DNA of 64,000 nt, taken from Streptomyces xylophagus. Lineage in GTDB: Bacteria > Actinomycetota > Actinomycetes > Streptomycetales > Streptomycetaceae. Under the pieces are notes generated by a model. That model worked only from the letters and a program-made list of their open reading frames with translations, ran no database searches and had not been told where the DNA came from. The number at the start of each line of letters is the position of its first letter. The stretch's first letter is position 1. Location of the stretch: NCBI RefSeq assembly GCF_000716435.1, contig NZ_JNWO01000003.1, positions 124,001 to 188,000 of the forward strand. Direction: 5' to 3'. The position numbers and the translations under genes were made by a program. Below are positions 1 through 8,018 of the stretch, piece after piece.

Positions 1-687
1 GCCCAACTCCTGCCCGCCATGCGGCTGTTGACCGAGGAGACCGGCGCGCGGCGCTGGTGCACGGTGGGCAACGACTACGTGTGGCCGCGCGTCACCGCCC
101 GGGCCGCGCGCCGCTACGCCCGGGACTGCGGCGGCCGGGTGCGCGACGAGGTGTTCGTACCGCTGGGGACGTACGAGTTCGGGCCGGTGCTGCGCCGCGT
201 CGAGCGCTGCGAGGCGGACGCCGTACTGATGCTGCTCGTCGGGGACGACGCGGCGCGCTTCAACAGGGCGTTCGCCGCCCACGGGTTGCACCAGCGCTGT
301 CTGCGCCTGAGCACACACATGGACGAGAACATCCTGCTGGCAACCGGCGCGGAGGCCACCGAAGGACTGTGGGCGGCGGCCGGTTACTTCGAGACCCTCG
401 CCACCGCCGAAAGCCTTGATTTCAGCGGGCGTTACGCGGCCCGGTTCGGTGTGGAGGCGCCCGTCGTGGGCAGCCTCGGCGAGTCGTGTTTCGAAGGCGT
501 ACGACTGCTCGCGGCACTGGCCGAGCGGGCGCGGTCGCTCGATGTGGGCGCCATGTGCGCGGTGGACGGCACGGTCTCGTACGAGGGCCCGCGAGGTGTA
601 CTGCGCCTGCACGGCAACCACCTCCACCAACGGCTGTACCTGGCGCGGGCGGACGCCTTCGACTTCGACATCGTCGCCCAACTCTGA
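1..687 (+). CDS. Amide/urea-type substrate-binding protein (C-terminal part)
   Basis: The reading frame is open from the first base, so the true start lies left of the window; about 228 residues are visible. The sequence looks like the second lobe of the branched-chain amino acid/amide-binding fold (UrtA/AmiC/FmdD type). It ends with the typical conserved small segment 'VDGTVSYEGPRGVLRL', followed by a predicted strand with 'YLARAD'. Such proteins bind urea or short amides, either as the receptor of an ABC importer or as a cytoplasmic sensor (AmiC) of an amide-responsive regulator. No signal peptide can be judged because the N-terminus is missing. A nitrogen-compound permease follows 212 bp downstream on the same strand, which fits nitrogen scavenging. 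Which of the two roles applies cannot be decided here. Confidence 0.75.
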   Translation, partial: AQLLPAMRLLTEETGARRWCTVGNDYVWPRVTARAARRYARDCGGRVRDEVFVPLGTYEFGPVLRRVERCEADAVLMLLVGDDAARFNRAFAAHGLHQRCLRLSTHMDENILLATGAEATEGLWAAAGYFETLATAESLDFSGRYAARFGVEAPVVGSLGESCFEGVRLLAALAERARSLDVGAMCAVDGTVSYEGPRGVLRLHGNHLHQRLYLARADAFDFDIVAQL

Positions 688-795
688 CCTCCCCACCTGC
701 TGCGATCGAGACTACCTTCCCCCAGGAATAGTTTCCACAGGAAGCATTGATTAAATCTACGCGCGTCGCCAAAAGAATTTTGAAAACTCTCCTAT

Positions 796-822
796 TTAAA
801 GAACGTGAAACGGCCGGGAAAC
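796..822 (+). promoter_or_regulatory. Possible GlnR-like repeat upstream of the permease
   Basis: Two exact GAAAC motifs (807-811 and 818-822) lie 11 bp apart in an AT-rich stretch. A weaker TTAAA sits one further helical turn upstream (796-800). GlnR boxes in Streptomyces alternate GTnAC and GAAAC half-sites at 11-bp spacing, so the geometry fits but the GTnAC half-sites are degenerate. The site lies about 80 bp before the start of the NCS1 permease gene. Treat as tentative. Confidence 0.3.
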
Positions 823-899
823 AATGCGGCGTGACTCTTCCGTCCAACTCCCCCGGGCCGTCCGGGAGATGACCCACACCCGTGGAAGAGGGAAGTGTC

Positions 900-2597
900 G
901 TGACGGAGATCGTCGACAAAGAGGCGCCGGCAACGGCTGCCGGACGGACCTACAACGACTGGGCGCAGAACGACACGTTGGAGGACTACTCGCTGCGCTA
1001 CGCGCCGAAGTCCTTCCGCCGCTGGACCCCGTACGTGGTGGCCACCACCGCTCTCGGCGGCATCGCGTACCTCGCCGACTTCGCCATCGGCGGCTCGATC
1101 GCGATCTCGAACGGCTTCTCCAGCGCCATGGTGGCAATCCTGGCGGCGGCGGTGACGATCTTCCTCACCGGCATCCCGATCTCGTACTACTCGGCCAAGT
1201 ACTCCATCGACATGGACCTGTTGACCCGCGGTGCCGGCTTCGGCTACCTCGGCTCGACCCTCACGTCGGTCATCTACGCCAGCTTCACCTTCATCTTCTT
1301 CGCCCTCGAAGGCTCGATCATGGCCCAGGCCCTGGACCTGGGCCTCCATATCCCCCTGGCCGTCGGCTACTTGATCTGCTCGCTGATCATCCTGCCGCTG
1401 GTGATCTACGGCATGACCGCGCTCTCCAAGATGCAGGTGTGGACGCAGCCGGTGTGGCTGGTGCTGATGGTCGCGCCGTTCGTGTCCATCGCGATCCAGG
1501 AGCCGGGCAAGTTCTCGCAGTTCACGCACTTCGCGGGCAACTCCCCCACCGGTTCCAGCATCAGCATGCTCGGGGTCGGCGCGGGCGCCGGTGTGGCCCT
1601 CTCCCTCATCGCGCAGATCGGTGAGCAGGTCGACTACCTGCGCTTCATGCCCGACAAGACGCCCGAGAACGCCAAGAAGTGGTGGGGCGCGGTGCTCTCC
1701 GCCGGTCCCGGCTGGGTGATCCTCGGCGCGGCCAAGCAGATGGGCGGCGCCTTCCTCGCCTTCTACATCGCCAGCAGCGTCGGCCTGGCCAAGGCCAACG
1801 AGCCCATCCAGCAGTACGTGCACGGCTTCAAGACCTTCGCCGCCCCGGTGGCCCTCGGGCTGGCGACGTTCTTCGTGATCCTCTCCCAGGTGAAGATCAA
1901 CTCGACGAACGCGTACTCCGGTTCACTGTCCTGGTCGAACTTCTTCTCCCGCCTGACACACCGTCACCCGGGCCGCGTGGTCTACATCTTCCTCAACGTC
2001 GGCATCGCCCTGGCCCTGATGGAGGGCGGCGTCTTCGGCTTCCTCAACACGGTCCTCGGCTTCTACTCCAACGTGGCGATCGCCTGGATCGGCGCGGTCG
2101 TCGCCGACCTGGTCATCAACAAGCCGCTCAAACTCAGCCCGTCCTACATCGAGTTCAAGCGCGCCCACCTGTACAACTTCAACCCGGTCGGCTTCGGCTC
2201 GATGCTCATCGCCTCGGCCGTCTCCATCGCCGCGTACTTCGAGGCGTTCGGCGACTACGGCAAGGCGTACTCCCCCTTCATCGCCCTGTTCCTGGCGATG
2301 GTCCTCTCGCCCCTGTTCGCGTACCTCACCAAGGGCAAGTACTACATCGCCCGCCTCGACGACCTGGAGGAGCCGCTCCTCGGCCCCGACGGCCTGCCCT
2401 CGGCCGTGGAACTGACCTGCACGGTCTGCAAGACGGACTTCGAACGCCCCGACGTGGCGAACTGCCCCTTCCACGAGGGCGCAATCTGCTCCCTGTGCTG
2501 CAGCCTGGACAAGGACTGCCACGACTCCTGCAAGACCGGCCCCGGCGCCACGGGCCCGGTCGACCTCGCGATGCCCGCCGTACGTACGGCGGACTGA
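900..2597 (+). CDS. NCS1-family purine/cytosine/hydantoin permease with Cys-rich tail
   Basis: The protein has 565 residues and about twelve hydrophobic segments. The NCS1 signature region 'NAYSGSLSWSNFFSR' is present near residue 340. The family imports nucleobases, hydantoins or related compounds with a cation. I chose the GTG at 900 because AGAGGGAAG lies just upstream; an in-frame GTG at 882 would add six residues. The last ~75 residues are soluble and unusual: CxxC, then Cys and His residues, then 'ICSLCCSLDKDC' and a final Cys. This looks like a metal-binding or redox module attached to the transporter. The upstream binding-protein gene suggests a shared substrate class such as amides or ureides. 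The substrate cannot be fixed from sequence. Confidence 0.85.
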   Translation: MTEIVDKEAPATAAGRTYNDWAQNDTLEDYSLRYAPKSFRRWTPYVVATTALGGIAYLADFAIGGSIAISNGFSSAMVAILAAAVTIFLTGIPISYYSAKYSIDMDLLTRGAGFGYLGSTLTSVIYASFTFIFFALEGSIMAQALDLGLHIPLAVGYLICSLIILPLVIYGMTALSKMQVWTQPVWLVLMVAPFVSIAIQEPGKFSQFTHFAGNSPTGSSISMLGVGAGAGVALSLIAQIGEQVDYLRFMPDKTPENAKKWWGAVLSAGPGWVILGAAKQMGGAFLAFYIASSVGLAKANEPIQQYVHGFKTFAAPVALGLATFFVILSQVKINSTNAYSGSLSWSNFFSRLTHRHPGRVVYIFLNVGIALALMEGGVFGFLNTVLGFYSNVAIAWIGAVVADLVINKPLKLSPSYIEFKRAHLYNFNPVGFGSMLIASAVSIAAYFEAFGDYGKAYSPFIALFLAMVLSPLFAYLTKGKYYIARLDDLEEPLLGPDGLPSAVELTCTVCKTDFERPDVANCPFHEGAICSLCCSLDKDCHDSCKTGPGATGPVDLAMPAVRTAD

Positions 2598-2633
2598 CCA
2601 CCCCGTCCCCACCCCGCTCCGCCCCGTCCCCAG

Positions 2634-2669
2634 CGCTCCGGCCCGTGTCCTACGACGCGGGCCGGAGCG
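2634..2669 (+). terminator. Hairpin after the permease gene
   Basis: Twelve perfectly paired bases (2634-2645 with 2658-2669) flank a 12-nt loop, 37 bp past the permease stop. There is no U-tract, as is usual for Streptomyces terminators. Confidence 0.65.
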
Positions 2670-2709
2670 TCGCGCGTGGTCGGCCCGGCCGATCGGGAGA
2701 ATCACCCGC

Positions 2710-3738
2710 ATGACCTCGCACTCCCTCGTCACCCGAGCCCGCCACCTCGCGGACGACCTCCTCACCCCGCACGCCGAACAGGTCGACCAGGAGGGCGTCC
2801 CGGCGACCCACATCGAGGCGATCAAACAGTCCGGGCTCCTGGGCGTGAGCGCCCCCGTGTCCTACGGCGGCTCGGCGGCACCCGGCGCGGTGGCGAGGGA
2901 GACGGCGGAGATCCTGGCCGGGGCGTGCTGCTCCACGTGGTTCGTCCAGACTCAGCACCACACACCCGTCATGACGCTGGCGAAGAGCGAACTGCCGGTG
3001 CGGGAAAGGCTGTTGGGCCCGCTCTCGCGAGGTGAGCTGATGTCCGGGGTGGCGTACGCGCATCTCCGGGCGTACCCGCGCATCCCCGTGCGGGTGTCGC
3101 GGGAGCGGAACGGCTGGCGGTTCGACGGGACGGTGCCCTGGTACACGGGATGGGGGCTGAACGACGTGATGCTGCTCGCGGGGGTGACGGACGAGGACGA
3201 GGCGTTGTTCGCGTTCACGGAGGCGCGGGAGCAACCCGGACTGCGCGCCTCGGTCCCGATGCGGCTGGCGGCCCTCACCGCGTCCCGGACCGTGTCGCTG
3301 GAGCTGGACGGCCTGTGGCTCCCCGAGGAGGCGGTGGCCCTGCGCGCACCGTACGCGCAGTGGGCGAAGACCGACCGCCCGAAGCCGACGAACGCGTCAC
3401 CGGCGGTGTTCGGAGTCGCGGAGGCGGCGCTCGCCCTGCTGGACGAGGACACCGCCGGCCCACTCCGCACCCGCCTCGACAAGGTACGCAGGCAGGCCTA
3501 CGCCTTGGCCGAACACCCGGTACCGCACGAGCACTTGGCCGAACGGCTGGCCCTCAGGACACAGGCGTACGAGGTCCTGATGACGGCCACGACGGCAGCC
3601 GTGGTGGCCGGAGGCGGTAGATCCCTGGCATTGACGAGCAGGGCCCAACGCCTCGCGCGCGAGGCCCTGTTCCTGCTGGTCCAGGGTCAGACGGCGGAGT
3701 CGAGAGCGGCCCACTTGAAGGCACTGGCCGACTCGTAA
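2710..3738 (+). CDS. Acyl-CoA dehydrogenase-like flavoprotein (short)
   Basis: The protein has 342 residues, shorter than the usual 380-400 of acyl-CoA dehydrogenases. The N-terminal helical part ('IKQSGLLGVSAPVSYGG') and the middle beta part are recognisable, and the C-terminal helical bundle is reduced. Members of this superfamily are FAD dehydrogenases or FMNH2-dependent monooxygenases of the DszC/HsaA type. The start ATG has GGGAGA upstream at proper spacing. The gene follows the permease after a hairpin, so it is probably a separate unit. The sulfur operon further on carries a fuller relative, but there is no evidence that the two act together. Substrate unknown. Confidence 0.7.
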   Translation: MTSHSLVTRARHLADDLLTPHAEQVDQEGVPATHIEAIKQSGLLGVSAPVSYGGSAAPGAVARETAEILAGACCSTWFVQTQHHTPVMTLAKSELPVRERLLGPLSRGELMSGVAYAHLRAYPRIPVRVSRERNGWRFDGTVPWYTGWGLNDVMLLAGVTDEDEALFAFTEAREQPGLRASVPMRLAALTASRTVSLELDGLWLPEEAVALRAPYAQWAKTDRPKPTNASPAVFGVAEAALALLDEDTAGPLRTRLDKVRRQAYALAEHPVPHEHLAERLALRTQAYEVLMTATTAAVVAGGGRSLALTSRAQRLAREALFLLVQGQTAESRAAHLKALADS

Positions 3739-3775
3739 TTCGCTTGACCCGGTCACGGAGAAGCGCTGCACTGCA

Positions 3776-4999
3776 ATGATGAAGATCCGTAACACGACCG
3801 ACGACGACCTCGACGTGTTCGTCGACACGCTCCATGCCGCGTTCGGGCTCTTCCCGGAAACCCCGACCGAAGGCGGCGGTCTGTGGTGGTCGGCGCTCGA
3901 AATGGACCGCTGTCTGCTCGCCACGACGGCGGACGGACGGCCCGTCGGCACCGCCGGCGCATACCCCTTCGAGCTCACTCTGCCCGGCGAGACCATCGTC
4001 CCGGTCAGCGGGGTGACCGCCGTCGGCGTCCTGCCCTCGCACCGACGCCAGGGTGTGCTCGGCGCGATGATGCGCCACCAGCTCACCGAGCTGCGCGCCC
4101 GCGGGGAGTCCCTCTCCGTGCTGCTGGCCTCCGAGGCCCTGATCTACCGCAGGTTCGGCTACGGACCGGCGACCTACACCCAGCGCCTGACAGTGCCGCG
4201 TCACCGGGCTGCCCTCGCCCTTCCTCGGGCGCAAGGCACTGCCGACGGCTCGGCTTCCGGCTCGGTCGAGTTGCTGCGGCGTGCCGAGTGCGGCGAGATC
4301 CTGGAGGAGGTCTACGACCGCTACCGCCGCGCACAGCCCGGCGCGCTGTCCCGGCCGCACCGCTGGTGGGCCCTGCGCGCGGGGCAGCCCCCGATCTCTC
4401 CGAAGCCTCGCTACGTCGCCGTCCACCGTGACGCCGACGGGGTCCCGGACGGGTACGCCAGCTATGCGCTCGGCGACTCGCAAATCCTGACCGTGGACGA
4501 GACCATCGCCACCGACGACGCCGTCTTCACGGCTCTGGCCCGGTTCGTGCTCGGCCACGACCTGGTCAGTCAGGTCGTGTTCAAGCAGTTCCCGCCCGGC
4601 CACCCGCTGCGCTGGCAGCTCGCGGACTTCCGCGCCGGAGAGGTGAGCGGCGACACCGACTGGCTCTGGGTGCGGCTGCTGGACGTCCCGCGTGCGCTGA
4701 CCGAGCGCGGCTGGTCGATGGACGGTGAACTCGTCCTCGCCGTCGACGACCCGTTCCTCGACGAGCACGGCCGGTATCTGCTGACCGTCCGGGACGGCAA
4801 GGCCGACTGCGTCCTCACGGGCCGGGAGCCCGATCTGTCCATGGACATCAGCGACTTGGGCTCGGTCTACCTCGGCGGCACCGCACCGAGCACTCTCGTG
4901 CGGGCCGGACACATCCGCGCCCACCGCCCGGACGCGCCCGCCCTCGCCGACGCGCTCTTCCGGGCCGACCGCTCCCCGCACTGCCTGCACTGGTTCTGA
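3776..4999 (+). CDS. Eis-like GNAT N-acetyltransferase
   Basis: The protein has 407 residues, the normal length of the Eis family: two GNAT domains and a C-terminal sterol-carrier-like domain. The acetyl-CoA loop is visible as 'GVLPSHRRQGVLGAMM' near residue 82. 'IYRRFGYG' contains the expected catalytic Tyr. The chain ends in an aromatic residue ('CLHWF'), matching Eis, where the C-terminal carboxylate acts as base. Eis proteins acetylate aminoglycosides or other polyamines at several positions; the natural substrate here is unknown. The gene ends 7 bp from the convergent SsuD-like gene. Confidence 0.85.
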   Translation: MMKIRNTTDDDLDVFVDTLHAAFGLFPETPTEGGGLWWSALEMDRCLLATTADGRPVGTAGAYPFELTLPGETIVPVSGVTAVGVLPSHRRQGVLGAMMRHQLTELRARGESLSVLLASEALIYRRFGYGPATYTQRLTVPRHRAALALPRAQGTADGSASGSVELLRRAECGEILEEVYDRYRRAQPGALSRPHRWWALRAGQPPISPKPRYVAVHRDADGVPDGYASYALGDSQILTVDETIATDDAVFTALARFVLGHDLVSQVVFKQFPPGHPLRWQLADFRAGEVSGDTDWLWVRLLDVPRALTERGWSMDGELVLAVDDPFLDEHGRYLLTVRDGKADCVLTGREPDLSMDISDLGSVYLGGTAPSTLVRAGHIRAHRPDAPALADALFRADRSPHCLHWF

Positions 5000-5006
5000 C
5001 CACGGC

Positions 5007-6149
5007 TCAGCCCGCGAACGGCACCTGTGCCTCAGCGGGCCTCCGGTCGCCGACCGGGTGCCGCCAGATTCCCTCCGCGGCCAGCCTCGGCAGCACGCCT
5101 TCCCCGAACCAGTACGCCTCCTCCAGATGCGGATACCCGGACAGCACGAACTCCTCGATCCCCAGCGCCGCGTACTCCTTGATCCGCTCGGCGACCTCCT
5201 CGTGGCTGCCGACCAACGCCGTCCCGGCCCCTCCCCGGACCAGCCCGATCCCGGCCCACAGGTTGGGGTGGATCTCCAGTCCGTCCCGGCTGCCCCCGTG
5301 CAGCGCCAGCATCCGCTGCTGTCCCTCGGACTCGCTCCGGGCGAGCCCGGCCTGCACGGACTTCACGGTCTCGGAGTCGAACCCGTCGAGCAGCCGGTTC
5401 GCCTCGGCCCAGGCCTCGGCGGACGTGTCACGTGTAATGACGTGCAGCCGGATGCCGAACCGCAGCGTCCGCCCCTCCTTCGCCGCCAGCCCCCTGATCC
5501 ACGCGATCTTCTCGGCGACCTGGGCGGGCGGCTCGCCCCAAGTGAGGTACACGTCCACGTACTTCGCGGCGATCTCTCCCGCGATCGGCGACGATCCCCC
5601 GAAGTAGACCTCGGGCACGGGCTGGGGCAACCGTGCCAACTTCGCGTCCTCGACACGCAGATGCTCGCCGGCCAGATCGACGGTCTTGCCGTCCCACAAC
5701 TGCCGTACGATCTCCAGGAATTCGCCGGTACGTCGGTAACGGTCGTCCTTGTCGAGGAAGTCGCCGTAGGCCCGCTGCTCGTGGCTCTCGCCGCCGGTGA
5801 CGACGTTGAGAAGCAGCCGCCCGCCGGTCTGCCGTTGGAACGTGGACGCCATCTGCGCGGCGAGCGTCGGCGAGACGAAGCCGGGCCGGAAGGCGACCAG
5901 GAACTTCAGTCGTTCGGTGTTCTGGCTGACCATCGCGGTGGTCAGCCACGCGTCCTCGCACCAGGCGCCGGTGGGCGTGAGGGCGCCCACGAAGCCGAGG
6001 TCCTCCGCCGCGCGGGCGATCTGGCTCAGGTAGGCGACCGTGGGCGGCCGGTCCCGTCCGGAGGTGGTGGCGGGGGTGCCGTGACCGCCGCCGACGACAT
6101 GGCGGCTGTCCCCGTTGGTGGGGAGGAACCAGTGGAAGGTGAGGGACAC
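5007..6149 (-). CDS. ssuD: FMN-dependent alkanesulfonate monooxygenase, SsuD type
   Basis: The protein is a 380-residue luciferase-like (LLM) monooxygenase closely resembling SsuD/MsuD: 'MSLTFHWFLPTNGDSRHVVGG' region start, 'TPTGAWCEDAW' near residue 60, 'NVVTGGE' and 'YFGGSS'. SsuD uses FMNH2 and O2 to split alkanesulfonates into aldehyde and sulfite. The start is GTG. This is the last gene of a four-gene minus-strand operon, 33 bp after the SfnB-like gene. In that context it probably acts on methanesulfonate, the final step of dimethylsulfone use. No sulfonate ABC importer is present in the operon. Confidence 0.88.
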   Translation of the reverse strand: MSLTFHWFLPTNGDSRHVVGGGHGTPATTSGRDRPPTVAYLSQIARAAEDLGFVGALTPTGAWCEDAWLTTAMVSQNTERLKFLVAFRPGFVSPTLAAQMASTFQRQTGGRLLLNVVTGGESHEQRAYGDFLDKDDRYRRTGEFLEIVRQLWDGKTVDLAGEHLRVEDAKLARLPQPVPEVYFGGSSPIAGEIAAKYVDVYLTWGEPPAQVAEKIAWIRGLAAKEGRTLRFGIRLHVITRDTSAEAWAEANRLLDGFDSETVKSVQAGLARSESEGQQRMLALHGGSRDGLEIHPNLWAGIGLVRGGAGTALVGSHEEVAERIKEYAALGIEEFVLSGYPHLEEAYWFGEGVLPRLAAEGIWRHPVGDRRPAEAQVPFAG

Positions 6150-6182
6150 GTGGGGTCTCCGATCCGGACTGTCCGATGGGGG

Positions 6183-7427
6183 TTAGAGGAGGCCGTGGCG
6201 GGGTGGCCTGGTGCCGTTGAGCACGTATCTGCCGATGTGCTGGATCTTCCAGCGCGCCGGGTCGTGCAGGGTGTGGGTGCGGGCGTCCCGCCAATGCCGG
6301 TGCAGGTTCAGCGAGTTGAGAGCCGAGCGCGTGCCCGACACCTCGAACAGGGCGCCCGCGACCTCCACCGCCGCCTGCGCCGCGTACACCTTGGCCGCGG
6401 CCACCGCGATGGAGGCCTCCGCCGCCGAGTCGTCGCTCAGGTTGGCGCGCGCCGCGTCCACGGCCTTGGCCGCCTGGATCAAGAGGGCCTCGGACGCCCT
6501 TACCTGGAGGGCGAGTTCACCGAATCGCTGGATCAGCAGCGGGTCCTCGGCGGCGGTCTCGAACCCGCTCTCGAACCAGGGGCGGCTCTTCGTCCGGACG
6601 AACTCGGCCGCCTCGGCCAGCGCTCCCCCGGCGATCCCGGCGTCGATGGCCGCGTGCAGCAACTGGGCGACAGCGCCGTGGAGTTGGGGGCCCTCGAAGG
6701 TGAGGTGGTGCGGCAGGACCCGGTCGGCGGGGACGGCGACGGCCTCCAGGCGGACCGTGCCGCTGGCCGTCGTGCGCTGGCCCATTCCGTCCCAGTCGTC
6801 GACGACCGTGACGCCCTCGGCGTCGCTCGGGACGTAGGCGACATGGAGGTTGTCGTCCTCGGTGCGGGCGAGGACTGGGATCCAGTCGGCGAAGAGGGCG
6901 CCGGTGGAGTAGTGCTTGACGCCGGTCAGTGTGTAGGAGCCGTCGGGCCGGCGGGTCAGCCGGGTGCGGATGTCCTGGATGTGTTTGGTCCCGGCCTCGG
7001 ACTGGGCGTTGCCGAAGCGGCGGCCTGCGAGCAGTTCGGCAAAGAAGAACTTCCGCTGATCCTCGGTGCCCTGACGGCGGATCACGTTGACGTAGGCGAA
7101 GTGGCTCTGCGGGATCTGGGCGAGGCTGCCGTCGGCCGAGCCGAGCAGACGGAAGATCTCGGCGAGGGTCTGCGCGCTGACGTCGGCGCCGCCGTACTCC
7201 GCGGGCACGGTGACGGCGAGCAGTCCGGCGTCGGACAGGCGGTCCAACTCGGCGCGCGGGAGCCTGCGTTCGGTGTCGCGGGCGGAGGCACCGGCGCGGA
7301 ACTCGTCGGCCAGCGCGGCGGCGAACGCGAGGGCCTCGGCGTCGTCGGTGATCACATGGGCGGGCGCACGGGCGGTCGTATGGGCATGTTCATGGGTGGT
7401 CGCGTGCGCAGGCTCGGGGGCGGTCAT
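6183..7427 (-). CDS. SfnB/MsuC-like FMNH2-dependent sulfur acquisition oxidoreductase
   Basis: The protein has 414 residues with an acyl-CoA dehydrogenase fold. It begins with a His/Ala-rich, probably disordered stretch of about 25 residues. Landmarks are 'VPAEYGGADVSAQTLAEIFRL', 'IPQSHFAYVNVIR' and 'GVKHYSTGALFADW'. These match the sulfur-related branch (SfnB, MsuC, DszC) rather than true acyl-CoA dehydrogenases. MsuC oxidises methanesulfinate to methanesulfonate with reduced flavin. It starts 5 bp after the FMN reductase stop, so translation is probably coupled. It sits between the SfnG and SsuD genes, where that step is exactly what is needed. Confidence 0.82.
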   Translation of the reverse strand: MTAPEPAHATTHEHAHTTARAPAHVITDDAEALAFAAALADEFRAGASARDTERRLPRAELDRLSDAGLLAVTVPAEYGGADVSAQTLAEIFRLLGSADGSLAQIPQSHFAYVNVIRRQGTEDQRKFFFAELLAGRRFGNAQSEAGTKHIQDIRTRLTRRPDGSYTLTGVKHYSTGALFADWIPVLARTEDDNLHVAYVPSDAEGVTVVDDWDGMGQRTTASGTVRLEAVAVPADRVLPHHLTFEGPQLHGAVAQLLHAAIDAGIAGGALAEAAEFVRTKSRPWFESGFETAAEDPLLIQRFGELALQVRASEALLIQAAKAVDAARANLSDDSAAEASIAVAAAKVYAAQAAVEVAGALFEVSGTRSALNSLNLHRHWRDARTHTLHDPARWKIQHIGRYVLNGTRPPRHGLL

Positions 7428-7432
7428 GGTCG

Positions 7433-7987
7433 TCAGCCCGCCGCTGCCAGGAACGGGGTGCGGCCGAGGGCCGCCGAGAACTGGTCCACCACCTGGGTGA
7501 GGGCCTCGGTGGTGGCCGGGGCGACGGTGAGGGAGCCGTCCTCGTGCGCGGTGATGTCCTTGTCGAGGGTGAACCAGCCCTGGACTATGTGGGCCGCGCC
7601 CATGGAGTTCAGCACCGGGCGGAGGGCGTAGTCGATCGCGAGCACATGTGCGGTGGACCCACCGGTGGCGAGCGGCAGCACCGTCTTGCCGGTGAGGGCG
7701 TACTGCGGGAGCAGGTCGAGCAGGGCCTTGAGGACTCCGGAGTAGGAGGCCTTGTAGACGGGGGTGCCGACGACCACTCCGTCGGCGAGGGTGAACAGTT
7801 CGGTCGCCTCGACGATGGCCGGGTGGCGGAAGTCCGCGCCGAGCAGGGCCTCGGCGGGGATGGTGCGCACATCGAGCGGGATCACCTCGTGGCCCTGGGC
7901 GATCAGCCGCTTGTCGAGATGGCGCAGGAGGCGGTTGGTGCGGGAGGAGACGGAGGGGCTGCCGGAGACGGACAGGACGGTGGCCAT
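7433..7987 (-). CDS. NADPH-dependent FMN reductase (SsuE/MsuE type)
   Basis: The protein has 184 residues with a flavodoxin-like fold. 'VSGSPSVSSRTNRLL' near the N-terminus is the phosphate-binding loop, and 'GTPVYKASYSGVLKALLDLLP' is the hallmark of SsuE-type reductases. It supplies FMNH2 to the three monooxygenases encoded around it. I placed the start at the ATG giving 'MATVLSVSGSP'; longer readings upstream are Pro/Arg-rich and unlike the family. It lies 31 bp after the SfnG gene and 5 bp before the SfnB-like gene. Confidence 0.88.
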   Translation of the reverse strand: MATVLSVSGSPSVSSRTNRLLRHLDKRLIAQGHEVIPLDVRTIPAEALLGADFRHPAIVEATELFTLADGVVVGTPVYKASYSGVLKALLDLLPQYALTGKTVLPLATGGSTAHVLAIDYALRPVLNSMGAAHIVQGWFTLDKDITAHEDGSLTVAPATTEALTQVVDQFSAALGRTPFLAAAG

Positions 7988-8018
7988 GGGTCCTCTTTCT
8001 GGTCTGCTGCGGGGGCGC

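Noticed and set aside
5058..7631. Long plus-strand open frame (857 codons) opposite the sulfur operon
   Set aside because: Its product is Arg/Gly/Pro-rich without domain patterns, and the minus strand holds three clear enzymes. It is a GC-bias shadow.
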